Source: Cordia subcordata
Taxonomy: Eukaryota; Streptophyta; Magnoliopsida; Boraginales; Cordiaceae
DNA: 64,000 nucleotides
Reading direction: 5' to 3'
NCBI GenBank assembly: GCA_028554755.1
Contig: JAPTOF010000024.1
Coordinates: 682,001 to 746,000 of the forward strand
Shown: positions 11,413 to 24,817 of the stretch, in pieces
Layout: the number at the start of each line of letters is the position of its first letter
Position numbering within the stretch: the stretch's first letter is position 1
Made by a program: the position numbers and the translations under genes
The notes under the pieces: model-generated
The model's input: only the letters and a program-made list of their open reading frames with translations
What the model was told of the DNA's origin: nothing
Database searches by the model: none

Positions 11413-11596
11413 ATTCAATCAAGCACAGGTAATCCTTTTCAAAATGCTCAACATTTTTTTTTTTGGATTTTTCTTTTATTATTCAAAATAAAGAAAACAT
11501 GAAAAGAAAAGATAAAACAATACATAACAAGCTAAGACACACAAAAACAATGAAACCAAACAACCATTGCCTCCTCAACAAATGGCACCAAGAATT
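11413..11596 (-). other. N1 5' leader and decayed primer-binding site
   Basis: A short A/T-rich leader lies between the LTR and the Gag-like ATG. Next to the LTR the minus strand reads TTGGTGCCATTTGTTGAG, a degraded version of the tRNA-Asp site TGGCGCCGTTGCCGGGGA that is intact in element B. Confidence 0.6.
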
Positions 11597-12739
11597 TGAT
11601 CTTTTTATAGGCCTAAATAGCCTACAAGCGTATGGGTTATGTATAGTATGGTGTATGTGAGAGCGCAGTTAAATTCACAGGGAAGCCAAACATGAGTGGT
11701 ATCCTAAGCTATGTAAGTCCTAAAAGGCTAAATGTTGGGTTCCTAAACTACTATCTTTTTGGGATTTTTGGCTTAAAGGGAGCTCAGGAAAGATAAATCT
11801 AACCTAAGGGCAAGAAAATAAAAGGTATGTGTGTGTGTGAAACAGGGGAATCAAGCGATCTGAGGGAAATCTAACACATGGAAATAAGGAACAAAGGTGA
11901 TTACGTCTTGCAAATAAGTGATCACTACTTCTTGTTAGGGTTGCTTGATAGATTGTTTAGGTTGCTCTTATGTAGACCTCCAATTAACCTCTTAATGGTA
12001 CCCTTAGGACTTGATGCGGGTTTGCCCCTAGGCACGTCTACTTAGAGCTACGGCATGGTCCTTATGACCTAGCCATTAGGGCTAGTTAGTTAAGGTTTTA
12101 GGAGATTTAGATTGATCTAACTCTTGCTTTTAGTCCACTAATTAGTTCCCAAATTTATCCCTAGGAGTCAGTGCGAGTCTGTCCATAGGTACGTCTACCC
12201 AGAGCTACGGCGTGGTCCTTATGAACCTAGGGCCATAGGGTGGACTGACTAGCTTCCTAAATGAACTAAAGTCAACTAAACCTATCCGGACACCTATTGG
12301 TTGGATTTAAAGCAAAAGAGGACTCCACCTAGGCTAGTTACTAGTTATGCCCATCAATCCTTAGCACAATAGCAAGAATTAATGTTTTAAGTGCAAAGCA
12401 TACAATCTAGGGCATGGGATTCGAGAATATTCTGATATATTATGGTGCTAAACATATAGACATATTTAGATCATACCAATTTAAGCTATAGTACCTGATA
12501 TGTAAGCAATAGAAGCTATTTATGCTATTAAGTATGCAAACACATACATAGAAATGTATATAGGCATACCCGCTTCATATAATCACCAAACAAACAAATA
12601 GACATGCTAGTACAATGATTTAGAATTGGTTAATAGCATAATACACTTCAATATGCATATGCAACATCATTGAGGTATTTCAACAAATACATAGACATGT
12701 ATGTGAAATAACCATTCAAACCTAGGTATAAAATATACA

Positions 12740-12775
<36 letters not shown>

Positions 12776-13357
12776 TGTATTAATCCTTCAAGTTCCCATA
12801 ACAACAGAGTAGCAATCAATCCATTATACAAGAAATAAGTACCCTACATAGCTCTAATCATACATAATTGAACTTCTGATAAAAAAGGTACCTTTTTATC
12901 CATAGCCATGCCTTACATTCTAAGAGCTAATGCCCAAATCCTTGTGTTTGGTCCTCTTAGAGGCTTGATTCCAAAGTGTTTTTGTGTTTATAAGTGTGTG
13001 TGTGAGGTGGGATTAGGTGGATTTAGGGTTTAGGGAAATGGGTGTATGTGTTTGTGAAATCTCTCTAAAGTTCCCTCTAAGAAATGGCTAAAAACGAGCT
13101 TATAAAGCTGTCATGTGGGTGTTGTCGGAAGTACTAATGATTGACCAGCATGATAAGGGCTAGGTGATTGGCAAAAACATTTGCTCTCTACTTTTGTTGA
13201 TCGACTGACATAAGCCCCCAGGGTGACCGGTTCTTCCTACAATGAACCCCAAAGTTTGCCGTTCTTGCTACGGTCATCCCCGATTGCTCTGAGCTTTAAT
13301 TGTGTGCCTCTGAACATCCTTTCCTTGCTCTTTTTAGCCTTAAAACCTTATTGCAAG
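11597..13357 (-). mobile_element. 5' LTR of N1, truncated at its outer end
   Basis: Matches the 4219-7957 LTR without the solo insertion. It starts TGATC at the leader side and runs until a new LTR begins at 13358, so about 260 bases of its outer end (corresponding to about 7700-7957) are missing. The break prevents a target-duplication check. It has a GTAT/ATGT microsatellite at about 12747-12781. Confidence 0.7.
12747..12781. repeat. (ATGT)n microsatellite
   Basis: About eight ATGT units, inside the N1 5' LTR at the place where sister LTRs hold AT or AAAT repeats of other lengths. Confidence 0.9.
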
Positions 13358-14772
13358 TGATGTGTGTTTACACCTGCAAGTGCATGGGTCATGTGTAGCG
13401 AAATGTGCAAGTGCAGGGTTGGTCTTCCTCAAGGAGGCTCCTTAGTTTGGTCTCTACAAGCAAAAATGCCTAAGACTTGCTATGTGCATGTGAGTGCTTT
13501 CTTTAGGATTTAAAAGAGCTCAAGAAAAGGAAAATAAACCAAAACTATAGAGGAATCTAGGGTGCCAAACTAAGAAAAGAAAGCTTTACAAGGTAGAAGG
13601 GGATCTAGGGTAATTGCGTTACAACTACACTCGGGCCATGATAACGGTTCGGTTTATCTATGGCTCGATTGCTCTCTCTGGTGTTGATTAACATCCTGCT
13701 CAAGACTAACCTATTAGTATTGTTTCAGACTAGGGGTTAGACTCCTAGAGCATTAACTAGTGCTAGTGGGTACCCTTTTTGTATTGTTTCAGACTAGAGG
13801 TATACTCTTACCATTCAAGTCATTAATTGAGCATATTAATCATTGCAAATTGGGCTCATGCTGTTAGCATTGATTAAGGCTAGATGAGACCACTACCAAT
13901 AGTATTTAAGCACAAAATAACATATGCAACTTCACCTAGGCATTTTATCGGACATATAGACATATTCGATTATCAATACATAGACATATTGATTCATGCC
14001 ATTAATCAATATAAACAAGCATATATTAAAAGCCAAATATATACAAAAATCCTTTATTCAAATTACTAATCTAATATACAACATCAATCAACCCTAGATC
14101 TAACTTAAATACAAAGGATATTTATAAGAATAAGAAAAGGAATAAGAAACTCTCCTTCAAACCCTTGCTCAAATCCAAGGCAAAACCCTTCAATCTCTTG
14201 TTACAAGCTTCAATCCTTTCTTGGTTTGTATGGGATGGTGGTTTTTAGGTGCTTGGTGAGGTGGGAAAAGGGTTAGGGTTTATTAAGGTTTAAGAAAATA
14301 AAGTTCCTCCTCTAAAACATGACCTAATATAGGCTATTTATAGACTTTTCAACGTGAGTATTGGGGGATTCTACTGTCTAGCCAGTAATAAAGAGGGTTG
14401 ATCGATTCCTTCTCATGCTTTCTAGGTCAACCAACTGACCCTACTAGTCAGTCGATACGCTTAACTGGGACAAACTTCTGTTCTCTAGCTTGACCAGTTG
14501 AGCATAGCCGGTAGCTCCATTTGATCTTCAATCTTTGTTCTCTTGCCTTCACATTTTGCTCGTTTCTTCCTCATTTAAGCTTGACCTATCCCAAAACTCA
14601 TCTAAGACACAAAATATAACACTTAGTATAGTATATATGTATCTAAATATATTATGTACAAATATTAACAATTATGCATAAACTCTATACTAAATGCATT
14701 CAATTATGCCCTAGAACACCCTCGAATGTGCATGCAAAAATATGTACAAACACACACAAATGACACATTTCA
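13358..14772 (-). mobile_element. LTR of non-autonomous element N2
   Basis: On the minus strand it begins TGAAATGTGTCATTTGTG, close to the start of the C-type LTR, and ends ACACATCA at 13358. The polypurine tract and TTGCTTG hairpin (14792-14809) follow on the right, so this is the 3' LTR of a minus-strand element whose body lies at 14773-16912. It cuts into the N1 LTR. The partner 5' LTR is not in the window. Confidence 0.65.
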
Positions 14773-16331
14773 ATAACCCCAAGCCTTCCCCTTGCTTGTC
14801 CCCAAGCAAGTCTAAACCAAGTCTATCTTCATGCTTTTTAAAGAGTTGTTAGTTGTATTGACTTGCTATTGCCTCCAAGGGATATAAAGGGTCATTCTTT
14901 TCATGTAAGGGTTTGCCTAGTCTTTTTCGGATCCTCCCTTCAATCACAAGAGGTCTCACACCTCTTGGAAACTTACCAAGTAACTAACACCACCACAAAC
15001 TTAGGATGCTAACTCACGTACTCAGGATGTTGATACTTCGTGCCCTATCAATTAACATGGCCTCTCAATATGCACTTAGCCTTAAAAGATAGAGATTAGA
15101 AGAATATATCACAATGGCTCATAATATGATACAAGAGTCTTATTCACAAGACAATGAAATAACAAAAAGGAATACTTGTGTCAAATTGACATTGTGTCAC
15201 TTGACACTTATTCAATATTCTTCACTTTTTCATCTTTTTGTTGCCTTTTTGGCTTTTTCTCATTTTTTACTTTTTTACTTTTTTTTTTTGCATTTTCTTC
15301 CAATTTTTTTGGCATTTTTCTCAATACATAACATAAACAAAAAGAAAGAAAAAGAAGAGGCTAAGGCACACTAAAGGCTAAGGCACACTAAAGAAAGCAA
15401 TCAAAGTAGGGGCATTCATATCAACAACTCTTAAAAACACTTTTTCTAACCAAGTTGTGGGAAAACTACAATGTGCATTCTTAGAAGTGCTCACTCCCCA
15501 CAGTTTTCAAAATGATTCTTTTCAAAGTCTAGACCATATCCTACATTCCATTCACTCCCCACAACACACTTTTATCATTTCCAATCAATTAAGTCAATAG
15601 CAAAGGCCAACTCTCCAACCAACATAGAGATAAACCAACTCAAAACATGCAAAAAAAGAAAATCAAAAAATTGAACACATTTTGAGCAAAAACTAGGCAT
15701 GCTATATAAATCTACCCATAAATGATATAAATAATAAAGGAACAACCACACCCCCAACCTTAAATTTTGCTTATCCACAAGCAAATAGAATTCAAGCACA
15801 ACAAGTAAGCACATGAAGCATATATGGGGAATGTGGAGAGGATAGAAAGAGACAAGTAAAAGATGGATAGATATAACTTTATTTGCATGTAGTTCGCAAA
15901 TGCCAAAGACAATCCCTTCATCTACTAGTCTCCATCTTTTGTAGAAAACACAAATGCTCCAAAAAACAAAGAAGAGATTAGTAATAATACTATGCAAGCT
16001 TACATTGACATTTGAAATGATAAACAAGAATGTATGCATGGAGTATAGGATTGATACATAAATAACAAAATGGAGCAGAAATAAGAGAGGGAGTAAAAAT
16101 CTAACCTACTAAGAATGAAAACAAAAAAAAGAAAGCCTAAACTATCAAAAGGTAAGAGAAACAGAAGCAATCTAATCTACTATATACAAAGCAACAATAA
16201 GTACAAGAAAACTAATCTACTATATACAAAAGCAAAGGCAAGAAAAATGCAAGAGGAACAAGAAAAATATGAACAAGCCTAGGGTGCCTCCTAATAGCGC
16301 TAGTTTTAACACCCCCAGCTGGGCGCCAATG
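14773..16331 (-). mobile_element. N2 3' internal noncoding region
   Basis: Same ordered signals as in N1: hairpin with polypurine tract at 14792-14809, small hairpin at 15116-15139, TGACATTGTGTCA at 15187-15199, T- and A-rich runs, CTCCCCAC block near 15500, and second hairpin at 15767-15784. The long minus frame at 15575-16039 is not conserved in the sister elements and looks fortuitous. Confidence 0.65.
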
Positions 16332-16912
16332 TTAGAGCAAAATATGTTTAAAGTTGCGTGACACAAATTGCCGGATAATCATCAAAGCAGAGAATGTAGA
16401 GGGCAAGGGATCATGCAATAAATGATATGAGAAAGAATGAAACATGCAAGCTCGATCCAAAATATCCCACCCCAAAGTATAAAAAATGGATGTATGCTTA
16501 AATGTGGTAAGTGCCATATGCAAACATGAAAGATCATGCCTCCTTTGCTCACTAACTAACCACCCCATGGCCTTCTTCTTATTATCTAAGACTAAGAAGA
16601 CACCCTTCCCATAGGTCATGAGTAAATCTAATGCATGCAAAGTAGGTGATGTGTGTCCTAGTCCTATGTGAAAGTGTTCTATGTGATAAGGCACAAATGT
16701 GAGCTGCAAAAAAAAGAGAGACTCGATGGAATGGGAATGGGGAGTTTAGGTGACATCTGGAGAAGGAGGTCAATTAAAGAGGACATGAAAGGACTAGACT
16801 CTTTCTCTCTATGAGATATGACATCATCAAACAAGGGTCGCTGTAACTTCTCACAAGGGGTAGACATGCATGGAGGTGGTAAAGCAGACTTAAATGACTC
16901 ATTATAGGTGCA
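16332..16912 (-). pseudogene. C-terminal part of the N2 Gag-like protein
   Basis: Minus-strand frames 16332-16709 and 16679-16867 match the C-terminal part of the Gag-like ORF of C and D (DVISHREKE, QLTFVPYHIEHFH, KKAMGWLV). A frameshift separates them around 16680-16710. The upstream (zinc-knuckle) half is missing; it is cut where a foreign LTR-like segment begins near 16919. Confidence 0.6.
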
Positions 16913-16918
16913 AATATC

Positions 16919-17835
16919 TTAAGAAGGGGTGAGTTAAGATATTTAACAGTTTTCGTATTTGAAAAATTCACCAAATAAATCAACAATTTTTTTAAGCAAA
17001 ATATTAAGCACAAGAATATCAATACAAGTAAATAAAATAGATGAAGAGTAGAGAGTACAAAGACAAATGATTTTTAGGTGGTTCAGCCGAGTCTACGTCC
17101 ATCGCCCAAGGATGCTCCCCTTAGGACTTCAACAATCTCCACTAAAATGCTTCTTCAACTCTTGATGAAGCAAAAACCAACTTTTACAACTCTTTGAAAC
17201 CACTTCTCAAAGAACCCAAGAAATTTCTTCTTTAGGATTTCCTCACACTCTTTGAAAGCTTACTAAATGTTCTCACAATATTTTCAAGCTATTTGAATGT
17301 GTATACAACCAGAAAAAGTGTGAAAATGATGAAAGATAGATTGTTTCTTTTTACAAGAAGATATAGCAAATAAAACTCTTGAAAGCTCAAAGATTTCACA
17401 AGTATAGCTCAAAGATTTCTATAATTTGAGTGATGATTTAAGATTTTGCAAGCTTGGATTGATGATTTTGAATGAGTATTTAAAAAGAGATTTTGTGTTA
17501 GAGTGTGGTATGTGAGGAGAGAAATGAATTTGGACGGAACGGTAATAAAAACGGTTAGTGCATTTAATGTAGCATCTGCTTCGGTTGACCGGCTTTACCC
17601 TTCCTTTTTTGTTTTGGCTAGGCGACCTCCCTTGTTGGCCGATCGACTGGCTGGGGGATCCGGCCACCCCAGAAAAGCTGAAGCAAAGTCAAACAAGCCT
17701 GAATAAATTTGTGACAAACATTCATAACACAAAATCAACTCAAAACACTTTGTAAACAATTTTTTCTAGACTTGGACCATTTCAAAATACATGTTTAGGG
17801 TATGTATGCTTTCAAAATCATTTTTCTATTTTATG
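16919..17835. mobile_element. LTR-like insertion of an unrelated family
   Basis: AAGAAGGGG followed by TGAGTTAAGATATTT at 16930 looks like a polypurine tract plus LTR start on the plus strand. A GTGGTTCAGCCGAGTCTACG stretch near 17070 is of a kind I associate with widespread plant LTR-type repeats. No coding domain is present. It separates N2 from the gag of element F. It too has a GGTTGACCGGC site (about 17583). Family not determined; the right end was placed only where gag similarity begins. Confidence 0.35.
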
Positions 17836-17844
17836 AAGGACAAT

Positions 17845-18389
17845 GTTCATGAAGTCAAGCCTAAGTAGAAAACTGAAGCAATTCATGTAAATCATACCCA
17901 TGATATGTACATTGTTGATAAAGCTCATTGAATCTCTCCTAAGCTTCGTGAAAGGGTTCTAACTCTTGTTGTGAAAATGTCATGATCTCGGTCCTAAGAG
18001 TGATCATCCTAGCTATAGGGAGAAATCTTTGAAGGAATTTAAGTTGAAGCTCATCTTACTAGTGATAGACTTATGAGGTAATGGCTTAAGCCATTGCTTC
18101 GCTTTATCTTTCAAAGAGAATGGGAATAATATAAGCTTAACATTCTCAGAAGAGACATCCCAAAAATGAACGGTACAGCATATCTCAAGAAATACATCAT
18201 ATGTGTATGGGGATTCTCATTATTATGGACATAGAATGATGGAAACATTTGTCAAGTCTTGGTTCTAATCTTAAAGGTCGCATCTCCTAAGATTGGTAGT
18301 CGAGTAGGCACATGAGGTAGATAGGTATCGGGCCTAAGATACTGCCTTAAGATCTTGGCTCTTAAAGGATTAGGATTATGATTATCCAT
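17845..18389 (-). pseudogene. Athila-type gag fragment of element F
   Basis: Starting at ATG 18389 (MDNHNPNPLRAKILRQYL), the minus strand encodes recognisable Ty3/Gypsy Athila-type capsid segments: LFPFSLKDKAKQWL (about 18080-18125), FHEAxERFNELYQQC (about 17905-17955) and YHGYDLHELLQ. At least one stop replaces the Trp of the HEAW motif, and frames shift several times. About the first 180 codons of gag remain; the rest of gag and all of pol are absent because the LTR-like insertion and N2 follow. Gag would form the virus-like particle that packages element RNA. Confidence 0.65.
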
Positions 18390-18662
18390 CTATACAAGAA
18401 TGCAAAATAACTTAATTCTCCTTCCAGACTTCAACCCTCGAAACTTCAATTCAACAAGCAACTACCTACCACAAACACATAGATCCTAAGAAAGACACCA
18501 AACAAAGCACAAATGCAAAAATTAAACTAAACTAGAAATATCATAAATAAGTAAAACAACAAATAATGAAAAAGATATGTGTATGATGAACAAAACAAGA
18601 AACGTATATACAACATGTAACTAATAAAAACACACAAAAACAGGGAAACCAACAACTGTGAC

Positions 18663-18680
18663 TCCCTGGCAATGGCACCA
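18663..18680 (-). promoter_or_regulatory. Primer-binding site of element F (tRNA-Asp type)
   Basis: On the minus strand TGGTGCCATTGCCAGGGA, three mismatches from the tRNA-Asp complement TGGCGCCGTTGCCGGGGA found intact in element B. It lies 6 bases inside the LTR edge at 18687. Confidence 0.75.
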
Positions 18681-18686
18681 AAAACT

Positions 18687-20378
18687 TGATGTAAGCTTTG
18701 AAAGTGTTACTCGTAAGTGCACAGGTCGCGATAGTATAACGTGTACGAGTGCAGGGTCGTGTCCACGGGAAGGCTAGAATGTGTGCGTTTCTAAGTGAAA
18801 GTGCATCTTATACTACCTATATATGGTCCTACTTACTCTTTTTAGGATTTTTGGATTGAGTGGAATTTGAATTTAAACCTAAACTAAAGGGAAATTAGCC
18901 TAACTAAAGGGAATAGAGGTATAAACAAGCTATGGAAGAGGGAATCTACAAGGTTTTGAGGGAATTTAAGGTGATTGCTTTTTTGGAATGGATTTAGGTT
19001 CCTATTCTTGTTTTGAGGCTATTGATTGTTTGTTTACTCTAATTGTGGAATTAGTTTACTTGCCTTACTACTTCTAACTATCGGTGCAACCTTATTTCTA
19101 ACTGGGCTCAATTAGAATAATGGTTTGTCCTAATTAGCTAAGGCTTTCGGGTATAGTATCTAAAACTTTAAGTGTTGATTAATTTCCTAATAGGGAGTTT
19201 AGCCTTTTAATTTTGTTTTAATCTAGAGATCAAGTCCCCTAGATCAAACAAGTAATAGTGGTACCCTTTTAGCCATGTTTCATGCTAGAGTTGATTACCT
19301 ACTATACTAAAGGCATTAAGAGCTCAATTAATCAACCGAAGTATAATTGCGACTAGAGCTTATGCCATTAGCATGGATTAAGGCTAAGGTGAGTTTACTA
19401 CTATTAGCATCTAAGCACAAATAACACATGCAAGCTCATAGAGGCATTTTATCAAACACATTGACATGTTTAATTTCAAGCCATAGAAATATAAGAACAA
19501 AGCATGTATATATAACCATCAATATCTCAAAACAAGTATTTAGATCCTTAACTCATTACAAAAATAGCTATTGTCCCTAATTTGTAGCTAATCTAACATA
19601 GTATAAACAAGAATAGAGAGAAGAATGAAATGCTCTCACATTATCCTTGCTTGCTCTTTACAAATCTTGCTTCAAAACCCTTCAAATTCTTGTTTGATCC
19701 TTAAATCCAAGCTTGTTTATGGATGGAATTGATGTGGGATTGAGTGTGTGAGGTGGGTGAGTGTGGAAATAGATTAGGGTTTAATGGGTATGAAGTGGGC
19801 GTGTGAAGATTTGGTGTTAATCCCCTTCAATTTTGCTGAAAAATGCCCTTAAATAGGGATTTTGTCACGTACTACTGGGGGACTAGCCGAGGGACCAACC
19901 TAAGAGAGAGGTCAACTGGCTAACTTGAGAAAGTTACTGACTAGGCTGAGGGCCTAGCCTGTTGACTAGCCTTCAGCCAGAGGACCTATCCTGCGCAGGG
20001 GAGATTGACCGACCTTCATTGTTTTAGGCCCAAATCTTCACTATTTTGCGCCCGGTCTTCTCTGTTCGCTTTGTGTTTCATCCAACAGCCTCCAAAGTGC
20101 CTTTTCTTCATTTCTTTATCTTCAAAACACTTCTAAACTTTGCTACACATCCCAAGCATCATTAATTAAGCTTTAATCATCACTCTAAATCTCACCTAAA
20201 AGGACAAGAATAAGCACTGAGTGTATCATTTTTCCTATAAGCTCAACTATGAAAATTTATATCCTCATATGCATAAACATAATATAAATTCCATATTAAG
20301 GCTATCTAATAAGCATAAAACATCACTAAAAACATAAGGAAATGCACGAACAAACACACGCACAACCAAGACACGTCA
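18687..20378 (-). mobile_element. 5' LTR of element F
   Basis: On the minus strand it begins TGACGTGTCTTGG (20378) and ends CTTACATCA (18687), followed by the primer-binding site and gag. It is only distantly similar to the N1 and C types in the inner third. A shorter copy of its inner part lies at 21621-22015. Its 3' partner is not visible to the left. Confidence 0.7.
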
Positions 20379-21620
20379 CTTGCCTTGCAAGAGATGCCCA
20401 CCTATAGGGCCCGACCTGCTTCCTGCATGAAAGAACCTCTCATTAGCTAGTTGGACTAGTGGGGCCCCTATATGGAGACATACTAAAAACCATGCCTTCT
20501 CAATCGAATGCAAGGCCCGTTTTTCAAATCAAAAGAAAAATGGGCTCGTTGGAAAGAAAGATGGTATGCTGCTGTAGAGCACATGTGTGGCACAGTTGGG
20601 TTACTTACACAGCGGATCTTTCTCTATCTATAGATAGAGAGAGAGGTATAAAAGTAATAGCCTTATGTTATGGCTGTCCCTCAACTTACGGCCTTTACAC
20701 GACTATTGTGATGTGAACAATTCAAATAGGTCTTTCCCAGTCATCCTGGCCAAAACTTGTACGTAGCACAACTACGGAGGTGTATGCATAAAGGTTTGGA
20801 ACTCTTTTCTTACTTGAATCTTAAGGACAAGACCCTCACCCTATTCTTGAGCCCTCTGTTAAGCTCTACCTTACCTACATTTCCTTTTGAAGGGGATAAA
20901 AAAATGTATCTACCTACTGCCAACAGTCTTTCTTCAGAATTTTATTGAACGAGTTTATCCTTCCTTCCCCTTTGTATTAGCAACTTATCCTAAGGTCTCT
21001 TTGCAAAGAGCTCCCTAACGACGACAGAGGAAGCAACCCATTTGCTGTGGCAGGGCGGCTTTTTTCTTTCACAATAAGACTGACAATTATCCTTACCCTC
21101 GTTAGCTTACGAGTTTACGCCCATTATTGGTCGGGCACAGTTTCCTTTCGATTTCTCCCTTATAGCAGTTACCCAAATTCGCACAAGTGTGTCTACACCT
21201 CCCAAACTGACTTGACGAGAAATTCATTCTAGCGCTCAAACATAACCCCTATACACACCTAAGAGCACCCCTTTTTGCATATCCATACAAGACCAAAGTA
21301 GGCAGGTCGTGGTCTTACGAGATATGCATTTCTCGAAGTACCCTCCTAAAAGGAAAAAGATTTGTCTGTCAGGTTTAGTTCTTCTTAGTTGGGTTAGGTA
21401 GGTTTGACCAGAAATGCTATGCTTACACATATGACTACTCCTCTTCTCGAAAGCTTCATGGGGACTACTTTATGACGACGGATGATTGCCCATAGGGGGT
21501 TTACTACGCAAGGCCCCTATAGAGAAAAAGCTTTATCCTAGTGGATGGAAGATGCTCAACTCTACACAATAGAAGGATTGACATATTTTCGAGAAGAACA
21601 TAGAATAGCAGAAGATTCAG
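20379..21620. other. Unassigned stretch, possibly organelle-derived
   Basis: This block shares no motif with the surrounding retrotransposons: no TTTAAA-type LTR motif, no polypurine tract, no Gag/Pol similarity. It looks less AT-rich and contains short open frames (20459-20716, 20757-20948, 21047-21232) without recognisable domains. The texture resembles plant mitochondrial intergenic DNA, so a nuclear insertion of mitochondrial DNA is possible, but I recognise no mitochondrial gene. Confidence 0.3.
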
Positions 21621-22015
21621 TAATCATAAACCTTTAAGAGTGTTACCCATAAATGCATGGTTGCAGTAGTATAGCGTGTGCGAGTGCGAGGTTGTATCCA
21701 TGGGGAGGCCATCCAACTGTGATTCTAATGTAAAAGTGTGTCCTACACTAGCTACGTGTGGTCCTACCTACTCTTTTTAGGGTTTTTGGATTGAATGGAG
21801 CTCTAACTTAAACCTAAACTGAGGGAAAATAAACCTAACTAATGGGAACGATGGTATAAATAAGCTATGGAAGTGAGGATCTACAAGGGTTTGGGAGAAC
21901 TTAGGGGTGATTGTTCCTTTGGAATGGATTTGGGTTTCTAACCTTGTTTTGAGGCTATTGATGGTTTGATTACTCTAATGGCGGGCTTAGTTTACTAGAC
22001 TTACCTTCATTGAGG
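21621..22015 (-). mobile_element. F-type LTR fragment
   Basis: Matches the inner 390 bases of the 18687-20378 LTR in the same orientation, then breaks off at about 22015 where N1-type LTR sequence begins. Confidence 0.55.
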
Positions 22016-23023
22016 CATTTCTACAAACACATAGACATGTACGTGAAACAGCTATTGAAACCCTAAGCATAAAGCATATATACATAAATCCATCAAGTTC
22101 CCATTAATAAAACGTAGTAATCAATCCATAAATACAAGAATAATCACCTTACATAACTCTAATCCCACATAATTAGACTTAGGATAAAAGAGAGATACCC
22201 TTCTGTCTATAGCCAAGCTTTACAATCCATGAGCTATGCCCCTAATCCTAGTGTTTGATCCTCATGAATCCTTGATTCCAAGTGTTAAATAAGTTTAGAA
22301 GTGAGCGTATGAGGTGATTTTTGGTGGATTTTAGGTTAGAGGAAATGGGTGTTTGATTTGGTTCATGTTCTACTTCAAAAATGGCTAAAAAGTGGCTTAA
22401 ATAGAGCTGTCAACGTGTCCAACTGGGGCCCCAGCCAGTTGACCAGCTTTGGGACAAAGTTAACCGGCAAAAATTGGCCCAGATTCTGATCTAGGCAATT
22501 GACCTCGCTGGTCGATTGGCCTTGACAGGAGGTCGACTGATCTTAACAGTAAAATGTTCATATCTTGCTTGTTTTGGTTTCGATTCGCGTGCTGTTTTTT
22601 TTTTTTTCATGGCTTCGTATTGCTATGGGAGATCTCTAAAGCCATCTTTTGCACCCTAAAATATGTCCGAACTTTGTCTATGTCCTTCTTAGGTTGCAAG
22701 CTATGAATTTGGTCCACGTTCTGCTTGGTTTCGCCTCGGTCGCTCCTTCCTTCGCCCGACCATTTCCAAATGCACTTTCTTCATTCCTTTACATCCAAAA
22801 CACCCTTGGCTTTGTTCCATACTCCAAGAACCCCCAATTAAGCTCTAATTATCTTCCCAAATCATACCTTAAACAAGCAACAAACACGTATTAGTGTAGT
22901 ATTTAAGTCCTAACTTCAACTATAAACATGTTAACCCTAATATGCACAATTATGACCTAAATGATATACTAATATATTAAATGAAGCTCAAAACACCTAA
23001 AAACAAGTATATCCATGCAATAC
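22016..23023 (-). mobile_element. Mosaic LTR fragment, target of element A
   Basis: The first 300 bases match the N1-type LTR (compare about 7050-7400); the rest matches the outer part of the C-type solo LTR (compare about 5690-6340). The LTR resumes after element A at 34260 and ends near 34288. Frame 22649-22894 is a chance ORF. Confidence 0.55.
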
Positions 23024-24817
23024 TGATGTTGTTTTAAAAACCCGCAAGTGCACAGATCGAAAGTAGTGTAGTGTGTGCAAGAGTACGGGCATCGTCCCCT
23101 CAGGGAGGCCTCTAACTATGGTTTCTAAGTCTTATGTATCCTAGGTTAACTATGTGTAGAAACGAAATTATTTTTTTGAGATTTTTTTCGAATTTTGAAT
23201 TGAAGGGAACTCTAAACTATCCTATTAAAACTAAAGTGCATAAATTACACTAAAAGTAAACGGAAAACAATGAGAAGAAAGCAATTGGGAACAACTAGGG
23301 GAATTTAGTAATGGGAAACGGCCTAGGGTCGGATTACTTCCTATGTTCGGCTAGTGATTGGACTAACTATAGACCATAGGCAATCAATAGCTCTAGTGCC
23401 TTAGTTTATTAGCTAGCCTTATTACCCTTAATTAAAGGTGCACTCCTATCTCTAAATGGGCCCTTTCTAGAGCATAGGTTTGTCCTACTAATTAAGGCTT
23501 TGCAATTATACCAACAACCTAAGTGATTGACTAATCCAAGGTGATTAAGGTACACCCAACAAGCATGCATAAATTCTCTTGGGACTTTCAACAAACACAT
23601 AGACATGTTATATTAAAGTCATCAACAATTCTCCACAAGTTATGCAATTATCATGCCTCACAAAATCCATAAAAATCAAAATCCAACACTAAGCCATAAC
23701 ATAATCCATAATCCAACCTTAGCCTAAAGCAATTAGTTCAACATGCTAAAAGAGAGGGCAAAACTGAAATTTAATATCAAAAATATCAATTCCATGTCCA
23801 AGAAATTAAATCTCAAGCTTAGAACCTCTTCCCGCTTCAATTTCGCTCAAATTCAACTTCAAAACGCAATTTTCAGCAATGAAATCCAACTTGACGGCAA
23901 CTTTTTTGCACCAATTCTGCACCAATTTAGCTCTCTTTTTAGCCCAAAACAGCCCCAAAACCTGCAAAAATAAGCACACAAAAAGTGTATTTATAAAGCC
24001 CTAATTAGTAGAAAGCAAACTCAAAGAAAAGAACAAGCAAAATCTCTTGTTTCTGCAGTTTTTCGGACTAATTTCTGCTCTTTTTCCTGCAGAAAGACTT
24101 GCTGGAATTTGCCTCTTTTCACCCCCAAATCAACCCTAAAAATTCCCCTTTTGAGTGTGAATGTGTGAGAGTATGTATGTGAGATTATGTGTGTGTTTGG
24201 TGCTAAAAAGAGGGACGAAAATAGGAAAAATTTGGGCTGCTGCAGCGCTTCTCTCTTTTTCTCGTTCTTGGATGCTTTCTTTTTTTTCTCCCCCCAACTT
24301 GTTGATGAGTTGATATACATACATATATATATATATGTGGGTGCTGTGTTTTTGTGCCATAAAGAAAGAAAAGAAAAAGAAAAGGAAAAGTAGGTTTCAA
24401 GTCATTAGTTAATATAATATATAATATGCTGTCTATTAGCTTATGTATTATAATATTCTAACTTTGGCCTAAAACCCTGGAGCTTAATTAATTATGTCCT
24501 AAACTAATTTAGTGAACTTTAATTTAACTAACTAAAATTCCTAGAATCCTAATTCTAGTTATTTAATATCTTAATTCTAATATAACCTAGCTAACTTATA
24601 AATTTAATTTCCTAATTCCTAATTAATCAGAATTATTATATAAAAAAATGAAAATAGAATAAAAAATGCATAAAATGATAAAAAATGATACATCACACAT
24701 AAACACTTAATGAGACCCAATAATCACCCAGAAGCTCGAAATAGACAAAATTAGCACCAAAACAAGCACTCATACACACTCAAAATCATGCAATTTACAC
24801 TTCGAAAACACACATAT
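23024..24817 (-). repeat. 3' LTR of element A
   Basis: Ends defined by the AATAC duplication on the left and by alignment with the other LTR on the right. Compared with 32365-34254 it lacks about 160 bases between ACACCC and AACAAGCATG (near 23550) and has an extra AT-rich piece near 24310-24370. Frames at 23743-23973 and 24021-24400 are LTR shadows. Confidence 0.85.

Noticed and set aside
15575..16039. 154-codon minus-strand ORF with hydrophobic segments, considered as an env-like gene
   Set aside because: The matching region of N1, A, B, C and D has no such frame; no signal peptide or conserved motif.
20459..21430. Several 60-85 codon ORFs in the unassigned island
   Set aside because: No recognised domain, and frames overlap on both strands.
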